A stretch of 64,000 bases of DNA, from positions 26,403 through 90,402 of the forward strand of contig CAYJGB010000006.1 in assembly GCA_964369405.1 (NCBI GenBank), read 5' to 3'. The position numbers and the translations under genes were made by a program. The notes under the pieces are model-generated. The model worked only from the letters and a program-made list of their open reading frames with translations, did not search any database and was not told the origin of the DNA. This document shows, piece by piece, positions 42,706-52,059 of the stretch (its first letter is position 1; every line of letters begins with the position of its first letter). The DNA comes from CAYJFG01 sp964369405 (GTDB taxonomy: Bacteria; Bacillota; Clostridia; Oscillospirales; Acutalibacteraceae).

Positions 42706-44091
42706 ATGTTTTCAAAAATTCTTATTGCCAACAGAGGCGAAATAGCAGTTAGAGTTATAAGAGCTTGTAGAGAGATGGGAATATCTACAGTAGCAATTTA
42801 TTCAAAAGCAGATAAAACAGCAATGCATGTGCAGTTAGCAGACGAGAGCTACTGTGTAGGAGGAAGTCAAGTAACAGATAGTTACTTAAATATGCCAGCA
42901 ATATTAACAGTAGCAATAGAAACAGGTTGTCAAGCAATACACCCAGGGTATGGGTTGTTATCAGAAAATGCAAAATTTGTATCACTATGTGAGCAATGTA
43001 ATATAGAATTTATAGGGCCTACATCTAATATGATATCACTATTAGGTGACAAAGATATGGCAAGAAAAACTATGAGAGAGGCAGGAGTACCTGTAACTCC
43101 AGGTTGCGATATAATATCAGACATAGAAAAAGCGAAAGAAGAAGCAAAAAGAATAGGTTTTCCACTATTAATAAAAGCACGTTCAGGTGGTGGGGGCAGA
43201 GGAATTAGACGTGTTGACGAAATAAAAGAATTTGAAAATGCGTTTAACAGTGCATCTAGTGAAGCTCAAAGTGCTTTTGGCGATGGTGCAGTATATATGG
43301 AAAAATTTTTAAGCCCAGTAAAACATATAGAAATGCAACTACTATGTGACAAGTATGGTAATGTGTTATGCTTAGGTGAGCGTGAATGTTCAGTACAAAG
43401 AAAAAATCAAAAGTTAATAGAGGAAAGTCCGTCACCAGCTATAGATGATAAAACACGAACAGAAATGATGGAAGCTGCTAAGAAAGCAGCATTAGCAGTA
43501 AATTATATAAATGCAGGAACAGTAGAATTTTTACTAGATAAAGACGGAAATTTCTATTTTATGGAGATGAACACAAGACTTCAAGTAGAGCACCCAGTAA
43601 CAGAAATGGTAACAAGCATAGATTTAGTACAGTGGCAAATAAGGATAGCAGCAGGTAGCGAATTAAATATATCGCAAGAAAACGTGTATATTCATGGTAA
43701 TGCAATAGAGTGTAGAATAAACGCAGAAAATCCGGACTTTAATTTTAGACCAAGTTGTGGTAAAATATATAAGTTACATATTCCTGGAGGGCCATGCGTA
43801 AGATTTGACACAGCAATATATCAAGATTACGACATACCACCATTTTACGATTCAATGATAGGAAAACTTATTGTACAAGCAAGAACAAGAGAAGGTGCAA
43901 TACGTAAAATGAAGATGGCACTAAGTGAGCTAAATATACACGGAGTAGACCATAACAGGAATTTACAAATAGAGATATTATCAGACCCAGAATTTATAAA
44001 CGGAACATACACAACAGATTTGATGCTAAGAAGAGAAGAGAGAAAAAAGCTACAAGAACAATCAACATTTGATATTGAAAATATAGAATAA
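42706..44091 (+). CDS. accC: Biotin carboxylase subunit of acetyl-CoA carboxylase
   Basis: It carboxylates biotin with bicarbonate and ATP. The 461 residues begin FSKILIANRGEIAVRVIRA, then ATP-grasp motifs (KARSGGGGRGIR, EMNTRLQVEHPVTE) and a C-terminal biotin carboxylase domain. AGGAGG stands before the ATG. Confidence 0.96.
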   Translation: MFSKILIANRGEIAVRVIRACREMGISTVAIYSKADKTAMHVQLADESYCVGGSQVTDSYLNMPAILTVAIETGCQAIHPGYGLLSENAKFVSLCEQCNIEFIGPTSNMISLLGDKDMARKTMREAGVPVTPGCDIISDIEKAKEEAKRIGFPLLIKARSGGGGRGIRRVDEIKEFENAFNSASSEAQSAFGDGAVYMEKFLSPVKHIEMQLLCDKYGNVLCLGERECSVQRKNQKLIEESPSPAIDDKTRTEMMEAAKKAALAVNYINAGTVEFLLDKDGNFYFMEMNTRLQVEHPVTEMVTSIDLVQWQIRIAAGSELNISQENVYIHGNAIECRINAENPDFNFRPSCGKIYKLHIPGGPCVRFDTAIYQDYDIPPFYDSMIGKLIVQARTREGAIRKMKMALSELNIHGVDHNRNLQIEILSDPEFINGTYTTDLMLRREERKKLQEQSTFDIENIE

Positions 44092-44106
44092 AAAGGAATG
44101 TTATAG

Positions 44107-44976
44107 ATGTTTAATGGTGATATATTTACCTTTTTAAAGCCAAAAAACGAGCTTGAAGGTACAGTTAATACAGAAAACGAAGAAATATCAAAACCATATG
44201 TGCCAGATACAATGTGGGTAAAATGTCCAAAATGTAAAACATTGTTATTAGCATCAGATATGGAAGAAAATCAAAAAGTATGTAGTAAATGCAATTTTCA
44301 TTTACGACTATCAGCAAGAGAGAGAATAGCTTTAATAAGTGACAGAGATTCATTTGCAGAATTTGATAGTGAACTAGAATCAGTAAATATATTAAGTTTT
44401 CCAAATTACGATGATAAGTTAGATAGCAGTAAAAAAGCTAGTGGAGAAAAAGACTCCGTAATAACAGGCAAATGTAAAATTGGAGGACATAATACAGTAA
44501 TATGTGCAATGAACCCAGAATTTATGATGGGGAGCATGGGAACAGTAACAGGAGAAAAAATAACAAGAGCATTCGAGTATGCAACAGACAACAAATTACC
44601 AGTAGTAGTATTTACAGTGTCTGGTGGAGCAAGAATGCAAGAGGGAATATTATCGCTAATGCAAATGGCAAAAACAAGTGCAGCGATAAAAAGGCATAGC
44701 AATCAAGGGCTACTATATATAACAGTATTAACAGACCCTACAACAGGTGGAGTAACAGCAAGTTTTGCAATGGACGGAGATATAATAATATCAGAACCAA
44801 ATGCATTAATAGGATTTGCAGGACCTAGAGTAATAGAACAAACAATAAGACAAAAACTACCAAAAGATTTTCAGACAGCAGAATTTTTAATAGATAAAGG
44901 TTTTGTAGATGCAGTAGTAAAAAGAAAAGAATTAAAAGACACATTAGCAAAGTTATTTAAAATACATGGAATGTGA
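44107..44976 (+). CDS. accD: Acetyl-CoA carboxylase carboxyltransferase, beta subunit
   Basis: With AccA it transfers the carboxyl group from biotin to acetyl-CoA. The 289 residues have the N-terminal zinc ribbon (C40, C43, C59, C62) and a crotonase-like fold with SGGARMQEG and GVTASFAM. By my count Val codons are 15 GTA, 2 GTG and 1 GTT, the reverse of fabK. Stop is followed by a short AT-rich repeat (TTCATAATTCATAATTGATAATTG) before accA. Confidence 0.96.
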   Translation: MFNGDIFTFLKPKNELEGTVNTENEEISKPYVPDTMWVKCPKCKTLLLASDMEENQKVCSKCNFHLRLSARERIALISDRDSFAEFDSELESVNILSFPNYDDKLDSSKKASGEKDSVITGKCKIGGHNTVICAMNPEFMMGSMGTVTGEKITRAFEYATDNKLPVVVFTVSGGARMQEGILSLMQMAKTSAAIKRHSNQGLLYITVLTDPTTGGVTASFAMDGDIIISEPNALIGFAGPRVIEQTIRQKLPKDFQTAEFLIDKGFVDAVVKRKELKDTLAKLFKIHGM

Positions 44977-45059
44977 TTAATTCATAATTCATAATTGATA
45001 ATTGATAGTTCATAAAAATTAATTTCCTAATTTTAAAAGAGAGGAATGTAATAAATATA

Positions 45060-45863
45060 ATGAGTAGTGCATTTGAAAAAGTAACACTTGCAAGACAAAA
45101 CAACAGACTTACAACTATAGATTATATAGATAGCTTATTTGGCGACACTTTTTTTGAGTTGCATGGAGATAGACGTTTTGCTGATGACAAAGCTATAATT
45201 GGTGGAGTTGCAATGTTAGGAGAGCAACCTGTAACAGTTATAGGGCTTGAAAAAGGACGTGACACTAAGGAGAGAATGGAGCGAAATTTTGGCTCAGCAC
45301 ATCCAGAGGGTTACAGAAAAGCATTAAGACTTATGAAACAAGCAGAAAAGTTCAATAGACCTGTGTTATGCTTTGTAGATACAAGTGGAGCTTTTTGTGG
45401 AATTGGAGCAGAAGAAAGAGGACAAGGTCAAGCAATAGCAGAAAACTTAATGGAAATGAGCGACCTTAAAACACCAATACTTACAATATTGATAGGCGAA
45501 GGTGGAAGTGGTGGAGCATTAGCATTAGCAGTGGCTAACGAAGTGTGGATGCTTGAAAACTCAGTATATTCAGTAATATCACCAGAGGGTTGTGCAAGTA
45601 TACTGTGGAAAGATTCAACACGAACAGCAGAAGCGGCAAAGGTGCTAAGACTTACAGCACAAGACCTATTTAAAATGGAAGTAATAGAAAGAATAATTAG
45701 AGAGCCTAGAAGTAAAGAAAGCAAAATGTTTGAAAGTTTAAAAGCGTTAATAGGTAAAACTTTTGACAAATATCAAGATATGAGCAAGGAAGAATTAGTA
45801 AATCATAGGTACGATAGGTTTAGAAAGTATGGGCAAACACCAAGTGTAATAGATTTTGACTAA
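45060..45863 (+). CDS. accA: Acetyl-CoA carboxylase carboxyltransferase, alpha subunit
   Basis: This is the second half of the carboxyltransferase. The 267 residues have the HGDRRFADD, TSGAFCGIGAEERGQ and GEGGSGGALALA motifs. AGAGAGGAAT precedes the ATG after an 83-base gap that has no clear promoter. It closes the operon; a strong bidirectional terminator follows. Confidence 0.95.
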   Translation: MSSAFEKVTLARQNNRLTTIDYIDSLFGDTFFELHGDRRFADDKAIIGGVAMLGEQPVTVIGLEKGRDTKERMERNFGSAHPEGYRKALRLMKQAEKFNRPVLCFVDTSGAFCGIGAEERGQGQAIAENLMEMSDLKTPILTILIGEGGSGGALALAVANEVWMLENSVYSVISPEGCASILWKDSTRTAEAAKVLRLTAQDLFKMEVIERIIREPRSKESKMFESLKALIGKTFDKYQDMSKEELVNHRYDRFRKYGQTPSVIDFD

Positions 45864-45881
45864 TTAAAGAATATAAAAAGA

Positions 45882-45923
45882 ATATAAAAAACACATCGAA
45901 TTTTATCGATGTGTTTTTTATAT
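45882..45923. terminator. Bidirectional terminator after accA
   Basis: A perfect 18-bp stem (45882-45899 with 45906-45923) with A-rich start and T-rich end and a 6-base loop. Confidence 0.9.
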
Positions 45924-45985
45924 GTTTAAAGAACTTTTATTTGTAAATCGAGTAAAACTTTTGCTTATCACCTACCAACAACAAA

Positions 45986-46020
45986 AGAGCTGTGTCAAAA
46001 ATTTATCTTGACACAGCTCT
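45986..46020 (-). terminator. Terminator of the agr leftward operon
   Basis: A 13-bp stem (45986-45998 with 46008-46020) followed by TTTTGTTG on the minus strand. Another small hairpin (ATAGAGTT / AACTCTAT, about 46032-46055) lies between it and agrB. Confidence 0.8.
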
Positions 46021-46113
46021 CTTATCTGTTTATAGAGTTTTTTCAGCAACTCTATATGTAAAAACAATAACATTGCTTTATTGTGTGTAATTTTTCCACA
46101 TAACACGAATACT

Positions 46114-46695
46114 TTAATCCTTTATAACTCTTGCAAGCACTATTACTACACCTATCATTATTAATGACATCGCCATTGGAACTGCTATAAAGTCTAAGTT
46201 CATTATAGTTAAGTATGTTGCTACAAATAATATAGCTATTGCCGATATTACCGCTACTTTATTATATGTATCTCTTTCTTTTTGGCTGAGTGGCAAGTTA
46301 TTAACAGACTCAAGTGGTGCATATAGTGTAATTAATATTACACTTGCAAATGCTAGTAATAAAATAACCCACGTTATCTGGTGAAGATTAATCATTATTA
46401 CACCTTTTATTAATAGCATAAAAAATGTTATTGTACATATAGAAAACATATAACATCTAAGTGGAGTCTTGGCATGGTATCCACCAGTGAATTTTCTCAC
46501 TAAAATAAAAGACAAATAAAAAATAACACTCTCTAGTAAAACATTAAATAACAACCCTAAAGCAATAGTAGAAATTATATGAATAGTTGAATTGATAGTT
46601 ATGTAAACAGCATATTCAAAAATTTCTACTCTGTTATTGTTTTCAGTGTTTTCGCATAAAGAACAGGCAACTTTTTTAGAAAATTCTTTAATCAT
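46114..46695 (-). CDS. agrB: AgrB-like peptide maturation protease
   Basis: This membrane cysteine endopeptidase should trim and cyclise the AgrD precursor. The 193 residues contain the catalytic pair H74 and C81 in GGYHAKTPLRCY, plus four to six hydrophobic helices. Its ATG overlaps the stop of the small agrD gene (ATGA). It is read divergently from agrA-agrC. Confidence 0.93.
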   Translation of the reverse strand: MIKEFSKKVACSLCENTENNNRVEIFEYAVYITINSTIHIISTIALGLLFNVLLESVIFYLSFILVRKFTGGYHAKTPLRCYMFSICTITFFMLLIKGVIMINLHQITWVILLLAFASVILITLYAPLESVNNLPLSQKERDTYNKVAVISAIAILFVATYLTIMNLDFIAVPMAMSLIMIGVVIVLARVIKD

Positions 46696-46841
46696 TTAAT
46701 TTTTTTGAATTCATCTAATGCTTTAGGTGCTTTTGGTTGATGAATAATAAAACAACCACTAGAGTTTGAATTCACAGTTAAAACAAGAGTAAGCATAGCA
46801 ATAGCAGAAGGTGCTATTCTAGTTAAAAAAGTTCTCAACAT
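46692..46841 (-). CDS. agrD: AgrD-like cyclic autoinducer peptide precursor
   Basis: The 49 residues begin with an amphipathic leader (MLRTFLTRIAPSAIAMLTLV), followed by a signal core with a single cysteine, Cys30 (NSSGCFIIHQPKAPKALDEF). In AgrD proteins the Cys closes a thiolactone or lactone ring and a Pro-rich acidic tail is removed by AgrB. The ring is probably C-F-I-I-H, though its end is inferred. AAAGGAG lies 9 bases before the ATG, and agrB overlaps the stop. Confidence 0.88.
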   Translation of the reverse strand: MLRTFLTRIAPSAIAMLTLVLTVNSNSSGCFIIHQPKAPKALDEFKKIK

Positions 46842-46874
46842 AAAAAAAATCTCCTTTCATAATAAATTAGTTAT

Positions 46875-46903
46875 ATTGTAGCACTAATTATATAATTTGT
46901 CAA
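46875..46903 (-). promoter_or_regulatory. Promoter of agrD-agrB
   Basis: Minus strand: perfect TTGACA (46898-46903), 17 bases, TACAAT (46875-46880). A single AACAGTTTAC-like LytTR half site lies about 25 bases upstream of the -35 on the same strand; a second half site is not clear. The divergent region (46842-47206) holds nothing else I can name. Confidence 0.75.
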
Positions 46904-47156
46904 TAATTGGTAAAATTGGTGTTGTTTGATAATTTTGTAAACTGTTCTAATTTTTTGTATAATTTTAAATATATTTTCGTCATTATACATATATTTATAT
47001 GCTGTTTTATTTTTTTTTACAGCTTTTTAAGTAATTTATGTATATTTTCTCAGTTTTTGCCAATTTTACCATTAAATTCGCCTATAATTTTATAATATCT
47101 CACAATTGTTTTTATTAGTTTTTATTACATCATTTTATTATGTTCTTACTACAATA

Positions 47157-47185
47157 GTGACAAATTTATACTTTTGTCTTATAAT
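47157..47185 (+). promoter_or_regulatory. Promoter of agrA-agrC
   Basis: GTGACA (47157-47162), 17 bases, TATAAT (47180-47185), then a GGGGGGA ribosome site at 47194-47200. Confidence 0.7.
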
Positions 47186-47206
47186 TAGTTATTGGGGGGA
47201 ATTATT

Positions 47207-47920
47207 GTGAATGTTTTAATTTGTGATGATGATAAAAATAGTATTATTCTTATAAACAATCTTCTTAAAGATTACTCTTTGGTGCATGATTGTGCATTTG
47301 ATATTTACTCTTTTATTAATTCATCTGACGTACTAATCGACGATAAGCATTATGACATAGCTTTTATTGATGTGGAAATGCCAAAAGTAAATGGTTTGGA
47401 GCTTACTAATTTTTTGCAAAAGAAAAATCCTAATATCGTGGTTTTTATTGTAACGTCCTATGAGGGGTATTTGGACGACGCTATGGATTTAAATGTTTAT
47501 AGGTATATTTCAAAACCTATAGACAAAACTAGATTTTTTACTAGCTTAAACGGTGCATTAAAATTATCTAGGCAGGCTACAGATGTTATTGTTGTAGAAA
47601 CTGGTGATAAAGTTGTAAGTCTTCTTACTATTGATATTTTATTTTTAACAATCGATAAAAGACATACTATTTTTACAACTAAAAATGGAATTTATGTTTC
47701 TAATAAAAATTTTGAGTATTGGAAAAAAGAACTTGAAAAATTTAATTACTTTGCACAGTCGCATTATAGTTATATTGTCAATTTAAAGCATGTTATAAAC
47801 TTTGATAGAACTAATATAACTTTAGTAAACGGTTGTGAAAATATTAATGCTCCTATTTCAAGAAGTTTTTTTACTTTGTTCAAGACTAAATTCTACGATT
47901 ATATGGGAGGTACTGTATGA
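47207..47920 (+). CDS. agrA: AgrA-like LytTR response regulator
   Basis: The start is GTG at 47207, six bases after GGGGGGA, giving MNVLICDDDKNS. The 237 residues have a receiver domain with the acidic pocket D7-D8-D9, phospho-acceptor Asp55 (FIDVEMP) and Lys in SKPID, and a C-terminal LytTR DNA-binding domain. It should activate agrDB when the peptide is sensed. Its stop overlaps the kinase gene start. Confidence 0.9.
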   Translation: MNVLICDDDKNSIILINNLLKDYSLVHDCAFDIYSFINSSDVLIDDKHYDIAFIDVEMPKVNGLELTNFLQKKNPNIVVFIVTSYEGYLDDAMDLNVYRYISKPIDKTRFFTSLNGALKLSRQATDVIVVETGDKVVSLLTIDILFLTIDKRHTIFTTKNGIYVSNKNFEYWKKELEKFNYFAQSHYSYIVNLKHVINFDRTNITLVNGCENINAPISRSFFTLFKTKFYDYMGGTV

Positions 47921-49260
47921 TAGAAATTATTAGTTACATATTTGTATATTTAGCAGAAGTGTTTATATCTCTACTCTACTTTGATAATAAGTACGAAAGA
48001 AAGAGAAGAATAAAAACTGTTATTCTTTATGCAATTATTACAACTACCATACTCTACTTAATTAACTTTCTTAATATGCCTTATATCAATTTGTTAGCTT
48101 TTCTTGTACTTAATTTTTTGCTAATTAAAATCTCTTACAACGCTAGTTTTGTTTCTGCAATATTTAGTAGCATTATTCTATGTGTTTTTATGGTAAGCAC
48201 AGAACTTGTTATGTTGTTTATTCTATATCTTTTAAATATAACTACATCTGTTTTCCAATCAAACGGCGACCTTATTATTTTGCAAGCTGTTTTAACAAAA
48301 ACCACATACGTGCTTTTTGTGTTTATTGCTGCAAAAATCGCATCGAAAGAAGAAACAAGAAAAAGTTATTTTAAAACATTACTTCTTTGTCTTTTGCCGA
48401 TTTCATCTATTATGCTAATTGTTATTAATATAGATATAAATGTACTTTATGACATCGACGACGATTTAAAGTTATTATTTTTAACAGGTAGTGTATTAGT
48501 CTTAGTATCTAATGTAATAGTATTTATATTCAATGAATTTACAATTAAAACTAATATTAGGTATACACAATTATTATTAGAACAGCAACAAGTAATGGAA
48601 ACTAGCAAATATTATGACCTTTTAAAAGTTCAAAATTCTAACCAAAGAGTATTAATGCACGATATTAACAAACATTTAAAGTCAATAAATCAATTTACAA
48701 CTGTTAGTGACGATAAAAACGAGTGTATTTTAAAAATTCAAAATTATTTGAATAATATAGATAAAGCGTTTAGTATAAGCAATCAAGTTGACTATACTAA
48801 TAGTCCTCAACTAAATCTTATTACATATAGATACAAGGAATTATGCACTAAAAATGATATTGATTTTCATATAAGTATTAGAAATTGCGATATTTCGTTT
48901 ATGTCTTCTCCAGATATAACTGCACTTTTTGATAACCTTTTAGAAAACGCATTTGAAGCTAGTTTAAATTCCGAAAATAAATATATTAATTTTTCTATAT
49001 ATGTGAGAAATACTAATTATTTAATTGTTCACATTAAGAATTCTTATTTAACCACACCAACAATTAAGAACAATAATTTTGTAACATCAAAATCGTCAAA
49101 AGATGTACACGGTATAGGAACAAGAAGTATAAAAAAGGTGCTCAAGAAATATAATGGGATTGCAAACATTACATTTGATGAGGATATAAAAGAATTTTCT
49201 GCAATAATAACTTTTAATTTATACGAAGTAAGCAAAAAAGTTGAAGTGGAGTCAGTATGA
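47917..49260 (+). CDS. agrC: AgrC-like sensor histidine kinase
   Basis: The 447 residues have about six transmembrane helices (1-215), then a coiled segment, H-box MHDINKHLKS with His248, and a GHKL ATPase domain (LFDNLLENAFEAS as N-box, GIGTRSIKKV as G-box). This is the receptor kinase for the cyclic peptide. It overlaps agrA and the following gene by four bases each. Confidence 0.93.
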   Translation: MIEIISYIFVYLAEVFISLLYFDNKYERKRRIKTVILYAIITTTILYLINFLNMPYINLLAFLVLNFLLIKISYNASFVSAIFSSIILCVFMVSTELVMLFILYLLNITTSVFQSNGDLIILQAVLTKTTYVLFVFIAAKIASKEETRKSYFKTLLLCLLPISSIMLIVINIDINVLYDIDDDLKLLFLTGSVLVLVSNVIVFIFNEFTIKTNIRYTQLLLEQQQVMETSKYYDLLKVQNSNQRVLMHDINKHLKSINQFTTVSDDKNECILKIQNYLNNIDKAFSISNQVDYTNSPQLNLITYRYKELCTKNDIDFHISIRNCDISFMSSPDITALFDNLLENAFEASLNSENKYINFSIYVRNTNYLIVHIKNSYLTTPTIKNNNFVTSKSSKDVHGIGTRSIKKVLKKYNGIANITFDEDIKEFSAIITFNLYEVSKKVEVESV

Positions 49261-49970
49261 GATATAAAAGCAAGGTTTTTAGAAAACTTGGATACAATGT
49301 AATAAGGCTTATTAGCAGCGGTGTACTACTTATATTTTTTATATATTGTTTAATCTTTAATCAAACATTACCTTTTAACTTACCAATTCCAATATATATT
49401 GTAGCAACTATATTTTATGCAATATTCCCACTAGGAGATATATTTGGTAAAATATTTAAGCCTTTGTACAAGCAAAAATATGCAAAAAAAAATTATATTC
49501 CAAAAGAATATAATGAAAAAGAATTTAAAAAAGCAAAAAGGCGATATGATATAGGTGCATTAATATCAATAGTTTTGTGGTTGATTTTTATGATTATGAT
49601 AGGAATTTTACATTATAACAACATCTTAAATGATATGTGGATACTTACTATCTTTGGATTTTTCAACTTTACAATATATTTTGCAATATTCTTTTGGTGT
49701 CCATTTGATAAAATATTAATAAAGCCTACTTGCTGTATGAATTGTAGAATATTTAACTGGGATATGTTTTTCAATTATAGTTTTTTAATTTTTATCCCAA
49801 ACATATTTACAATAACTTTAGTAGTTATATCTATAGTATCGCTTTTAAAATGGGAAATAACATATTATAAGCACCCTGAAAGATATTACACAGCAAGCAA
49901 TGCAAAGTTAAAATGTAGCAATTGCACATTAGAACATTGCAGAAAAGGCAAACCTATTGTAAAACGTTAG
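49257..49970 (+). CDS. Membrane protein with Cys-rich motifs, agr operon
   Basis: The 237 residues have five to six hydrophobic helices and two cysteine groups: KPTCCMNCRIFNWD in a loop near residue 160-170, and CSNCTLEHCRKGK at the C-terminus. I recall similar uncharacterised clostridial proteins but no function. Eight or so Cys in pairs suggest metal binding. Overlap with agrC suggests it belongs to the quorum-sensing output or accessory functions. Confidence 0.7.
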   Translation: MRYKSKVFRKLGYNVIRLISSGVLLIFFIYCLIFNQTLPFNLPIPIYIVATIFYAIFPLGDIFGKIFKPLYKQKYAKKNYIPKEYNEKEFKKAKRRYDIGALISIVLWLIFMIMIGILHYNNILNDMWILTIFGFFNFTIYFAIFFWCPFDKILIKPTCCMNCRIFNWDMFFNYSFLIFIPNIFTITLVVISIVSLLKWEITYYKHPERYYTASNAKLKCSNCTLEHCRKGKPIVKR

Positions 49971-49997
49971 TAGCATAAAATTTAAAATTCACTACAT

Positions 49998-50036
49998 AAA
50001 AAATACTCGAATTCTAAAAATTCGAGTATTTTTTTG
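49998..50036. terminator. Bidirectional terminator between agr operon and 5'-nucleotidase gene
   Basis: AAATACTCGAATT pairs with AATTCGAGTATTT around a short CTAA loop, with A and T runs on the two sides. Confidence 0.85.
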
Positions 50037-50043
50037 TTTCTTT

Positions 50044-51975
50044 TTATATACTATTTTTTCTTTTTCTTGCTACTATTACTACTCCCACTGCCATTAACAT
50101 TATTATTGTTAATCCTACTACTTGCACAGTTCTTGTATCTGATGTGTTTGCTGTTCCTGAATTATTTGTAGGTGTGGTTGTGTTATTTTCAGTTGTGGTT
50201 GTATCCTCTTGAGTTGGCTCTTGAGTTGGTTCTTGAGTTGGCTCTTGTGTTGGCTCTTGTGTTGGCTCTTGCGTTGGTTCTTGTGTTGGCTGTTCTGGTG
50301 CTTCGTTTACTACTTCTATTCTGCCTTCTCCATATGGATTAGCATACTCCTCACCTATCACTCCATTTAAATTATCTTGTACATATGCCATTAACACTTC
50401 GTTATCTACCATATACTTATCTTTTACTATTTCGCAATTTGCAAACATAGACATACCGTCACCAGCATATACCAACATATAATCATGCGATGCTAATATA
50501 TATTCTTTTTCTAAGTCTAGTGGTTCACCATTTATCATTACATCAAATACTCTGTTTTCTCCTGACACTTCTACAAATGAACCTAAATCATCTACTATTA
50601 CACTTGATTTTACTGCTGTGTTTATTTTATATGTCATTCCCGATACTTGCATAAATCCCCCACTATTATCTGGGCTGTCTTTTGCTCCCATCTCTAGTGC
50701 GTCTAGTATCGTTTTACCTGTTACTTTTATCGACATTGCATTGTTTCCATATGGGTGCACATCTATTATATCACCATATGTTATGTCGCCCTCTTCTATC
50801 TCTGCTCGTATTCCTCCAGCATTTACCATTGCAATATCTGCTCCCAATATCTCTTTGTATGCATCTGCTGTAAAATCACCTAAGTTTGTTTCTTTATTTC
50901 TTATTATAAATTCATCTGTTTGAGGGTCGTTTGTTACTAGTGTTTCTTCACTGTATCCTATTACTTCATTTAGTAATACTTCAAACTCTGCATTTACTTT
51001 ATCAATCTCAGCTTGCACTGTTGCATCTTTCTTTGTGTAGCCTGTTTCTGGGTCGCCTGATATAAGCTCTGCTTTTATTGTTCCCTCTTCGTTGTTGATT
51101 GTTATTTTTCCTAAATTTTCAAACTTTGAACCTGTTTGATTTAGTATTACATCTTCGCCATTTTTGTTTTCCACAAGTTGGTCATCTATTACTGTGTGTG
51201 AATGTCCGTCTAACATTACATCTATTCCTGTTGTGTTCTCTATTACATCTGTTGAGCGATATGGTTCTGACCCCTCGTCAACTCCTAAATGTGCTATTGC
51301 TATTATATAATCTGCTCCATCTTTTATTGCGTTATCTACTGACTCTTGCACGTTTTCATATAATGGTTGTCCATCTCCACCTTCGCAAAAACCATATATT
51401 AAGTTTCCGTTTTCATCTTCAAAGTACTTTGGTGATGTTTTTGTTATTGTTTCTGGAGTAGTTATTCCTACATAACCTACTTCAAAGTCACCATAATCTA
51501 CTATATCATATCCATCATATACAGACTCGTTAGTTCTCAAATCCATAAAATTACTTGATATTATTTTTGCATCAAGCTCATTCATTAAATTGAAAAACTG
51601 TGGCATTTGATAGTCAAACTCATGATTTCCAGGTGTGAAAATGTCATACCCTACTGTGTTCATTATTTCGATTATCGCTTCTCCTGATGTAAGTTTTCCT
51701 ATCGACCCACCTTGTAATGCATCTCCTGCATCGACAAGTGTAACGTTTTCTGCTCCGTAAATTGCTTCCATATCGTTTTTATAGGCTGCTACACCAGCAA
51801 AACCCATATCTTGTTCTATAGCACAATGGGTGTCGTTAGTATGTAGTATTACTACCTCGTTTTCAGCACTTGTTTGACCTAAATCTGTTTGAGCAGATAC
51901 AATATTTGATGTAACTACAGACACACCTAAAAAAGTAACTACTAAAGAACTTGTTAAAATCTTTTTAAATAACAT
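50044..51975 (-). CDS. 5'-nucleotidase / UshA-type metallophosphoesterase, surface-anchored
   Basis: I start at ATG 51975 (TGGAGGT upstream), giving 643 residues. After a signal peptide comes a metallophosphoesterase domain (HTNDTHC, DAGDALQGG, GNHEFDY, GHSHT) and the C-terminal 5'-nucleotidase domain (NAGGIRAEI, YAGDGMSMF). A tail of seven EPTQ-type repeats, a Thr/Asn stretch, NTSD, a hydrophobic helix and RKRK follow, as in wall-anchored proteins but without canonical LPxTG. It probably dephosphorylates external nucleotides for uptake. Confidence 0.9.
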   Translation of the reverse strand: MLFKKILTSSLVVTFLGVSVVTSNIVSAQTDLGQTSAENEVVILHTNDTHCAIEQDMGFAGVAAYKNDMEAIYGAENVTLVDAGDALQGGSIGKLTSGEAIIEIMNTVGYDIFTPGNHEFDYQMPQFFNLMNELDAKIISSNFMDLRTNESVYDGYDIVDYGDFEVGYVGITTPETITKTSPKYFEDENGNLIYGFCEGGDGQPLYENVQESVDNAIKDGADYIIAIAHLGVDEGSEPYRSTDVIENTTGIDVMLDGHSHTVIDDQLVENKNGEDVILNQTGSKFENLGKITINNEEGTIKAELISGDPETGYTKKDATVQAEIDKVNAEFEVLLNEVIGYSEETLVTNDPQTDEFIIRNKETNLGDFTADAYKEILGADIAMVNAGGIRAEIEEGDITYGDIIDVHPYGNNAMSIKVTGKTILDALEMGAKDSPDNSGGFMQVSGMTYKINTAVKSSVIVDDLGSFVEVSGENRVFDVMINGEPLDLEKEYILASHDYMLVYAGDGMSMFANCEIVKDKYMVDNEVLMAYVQDNLNGVIGEEYANPYGEGRIEVVNEAPEQPTQEPTQEPTQEPTQEPTQEPTQEPTQEDTTTTENNTTTPTNNSGTANTSDTRTVQVVGLTIIMLMAVGVVIVARKRKNSI

Positions 51976-52059
51976 AAATATACCTCCAAATTTTTTTTCA
52001 TATACAACTCTATTATATTGATATATAACGAAAAAAGCAAGAAATTTTTTTATTTTATT

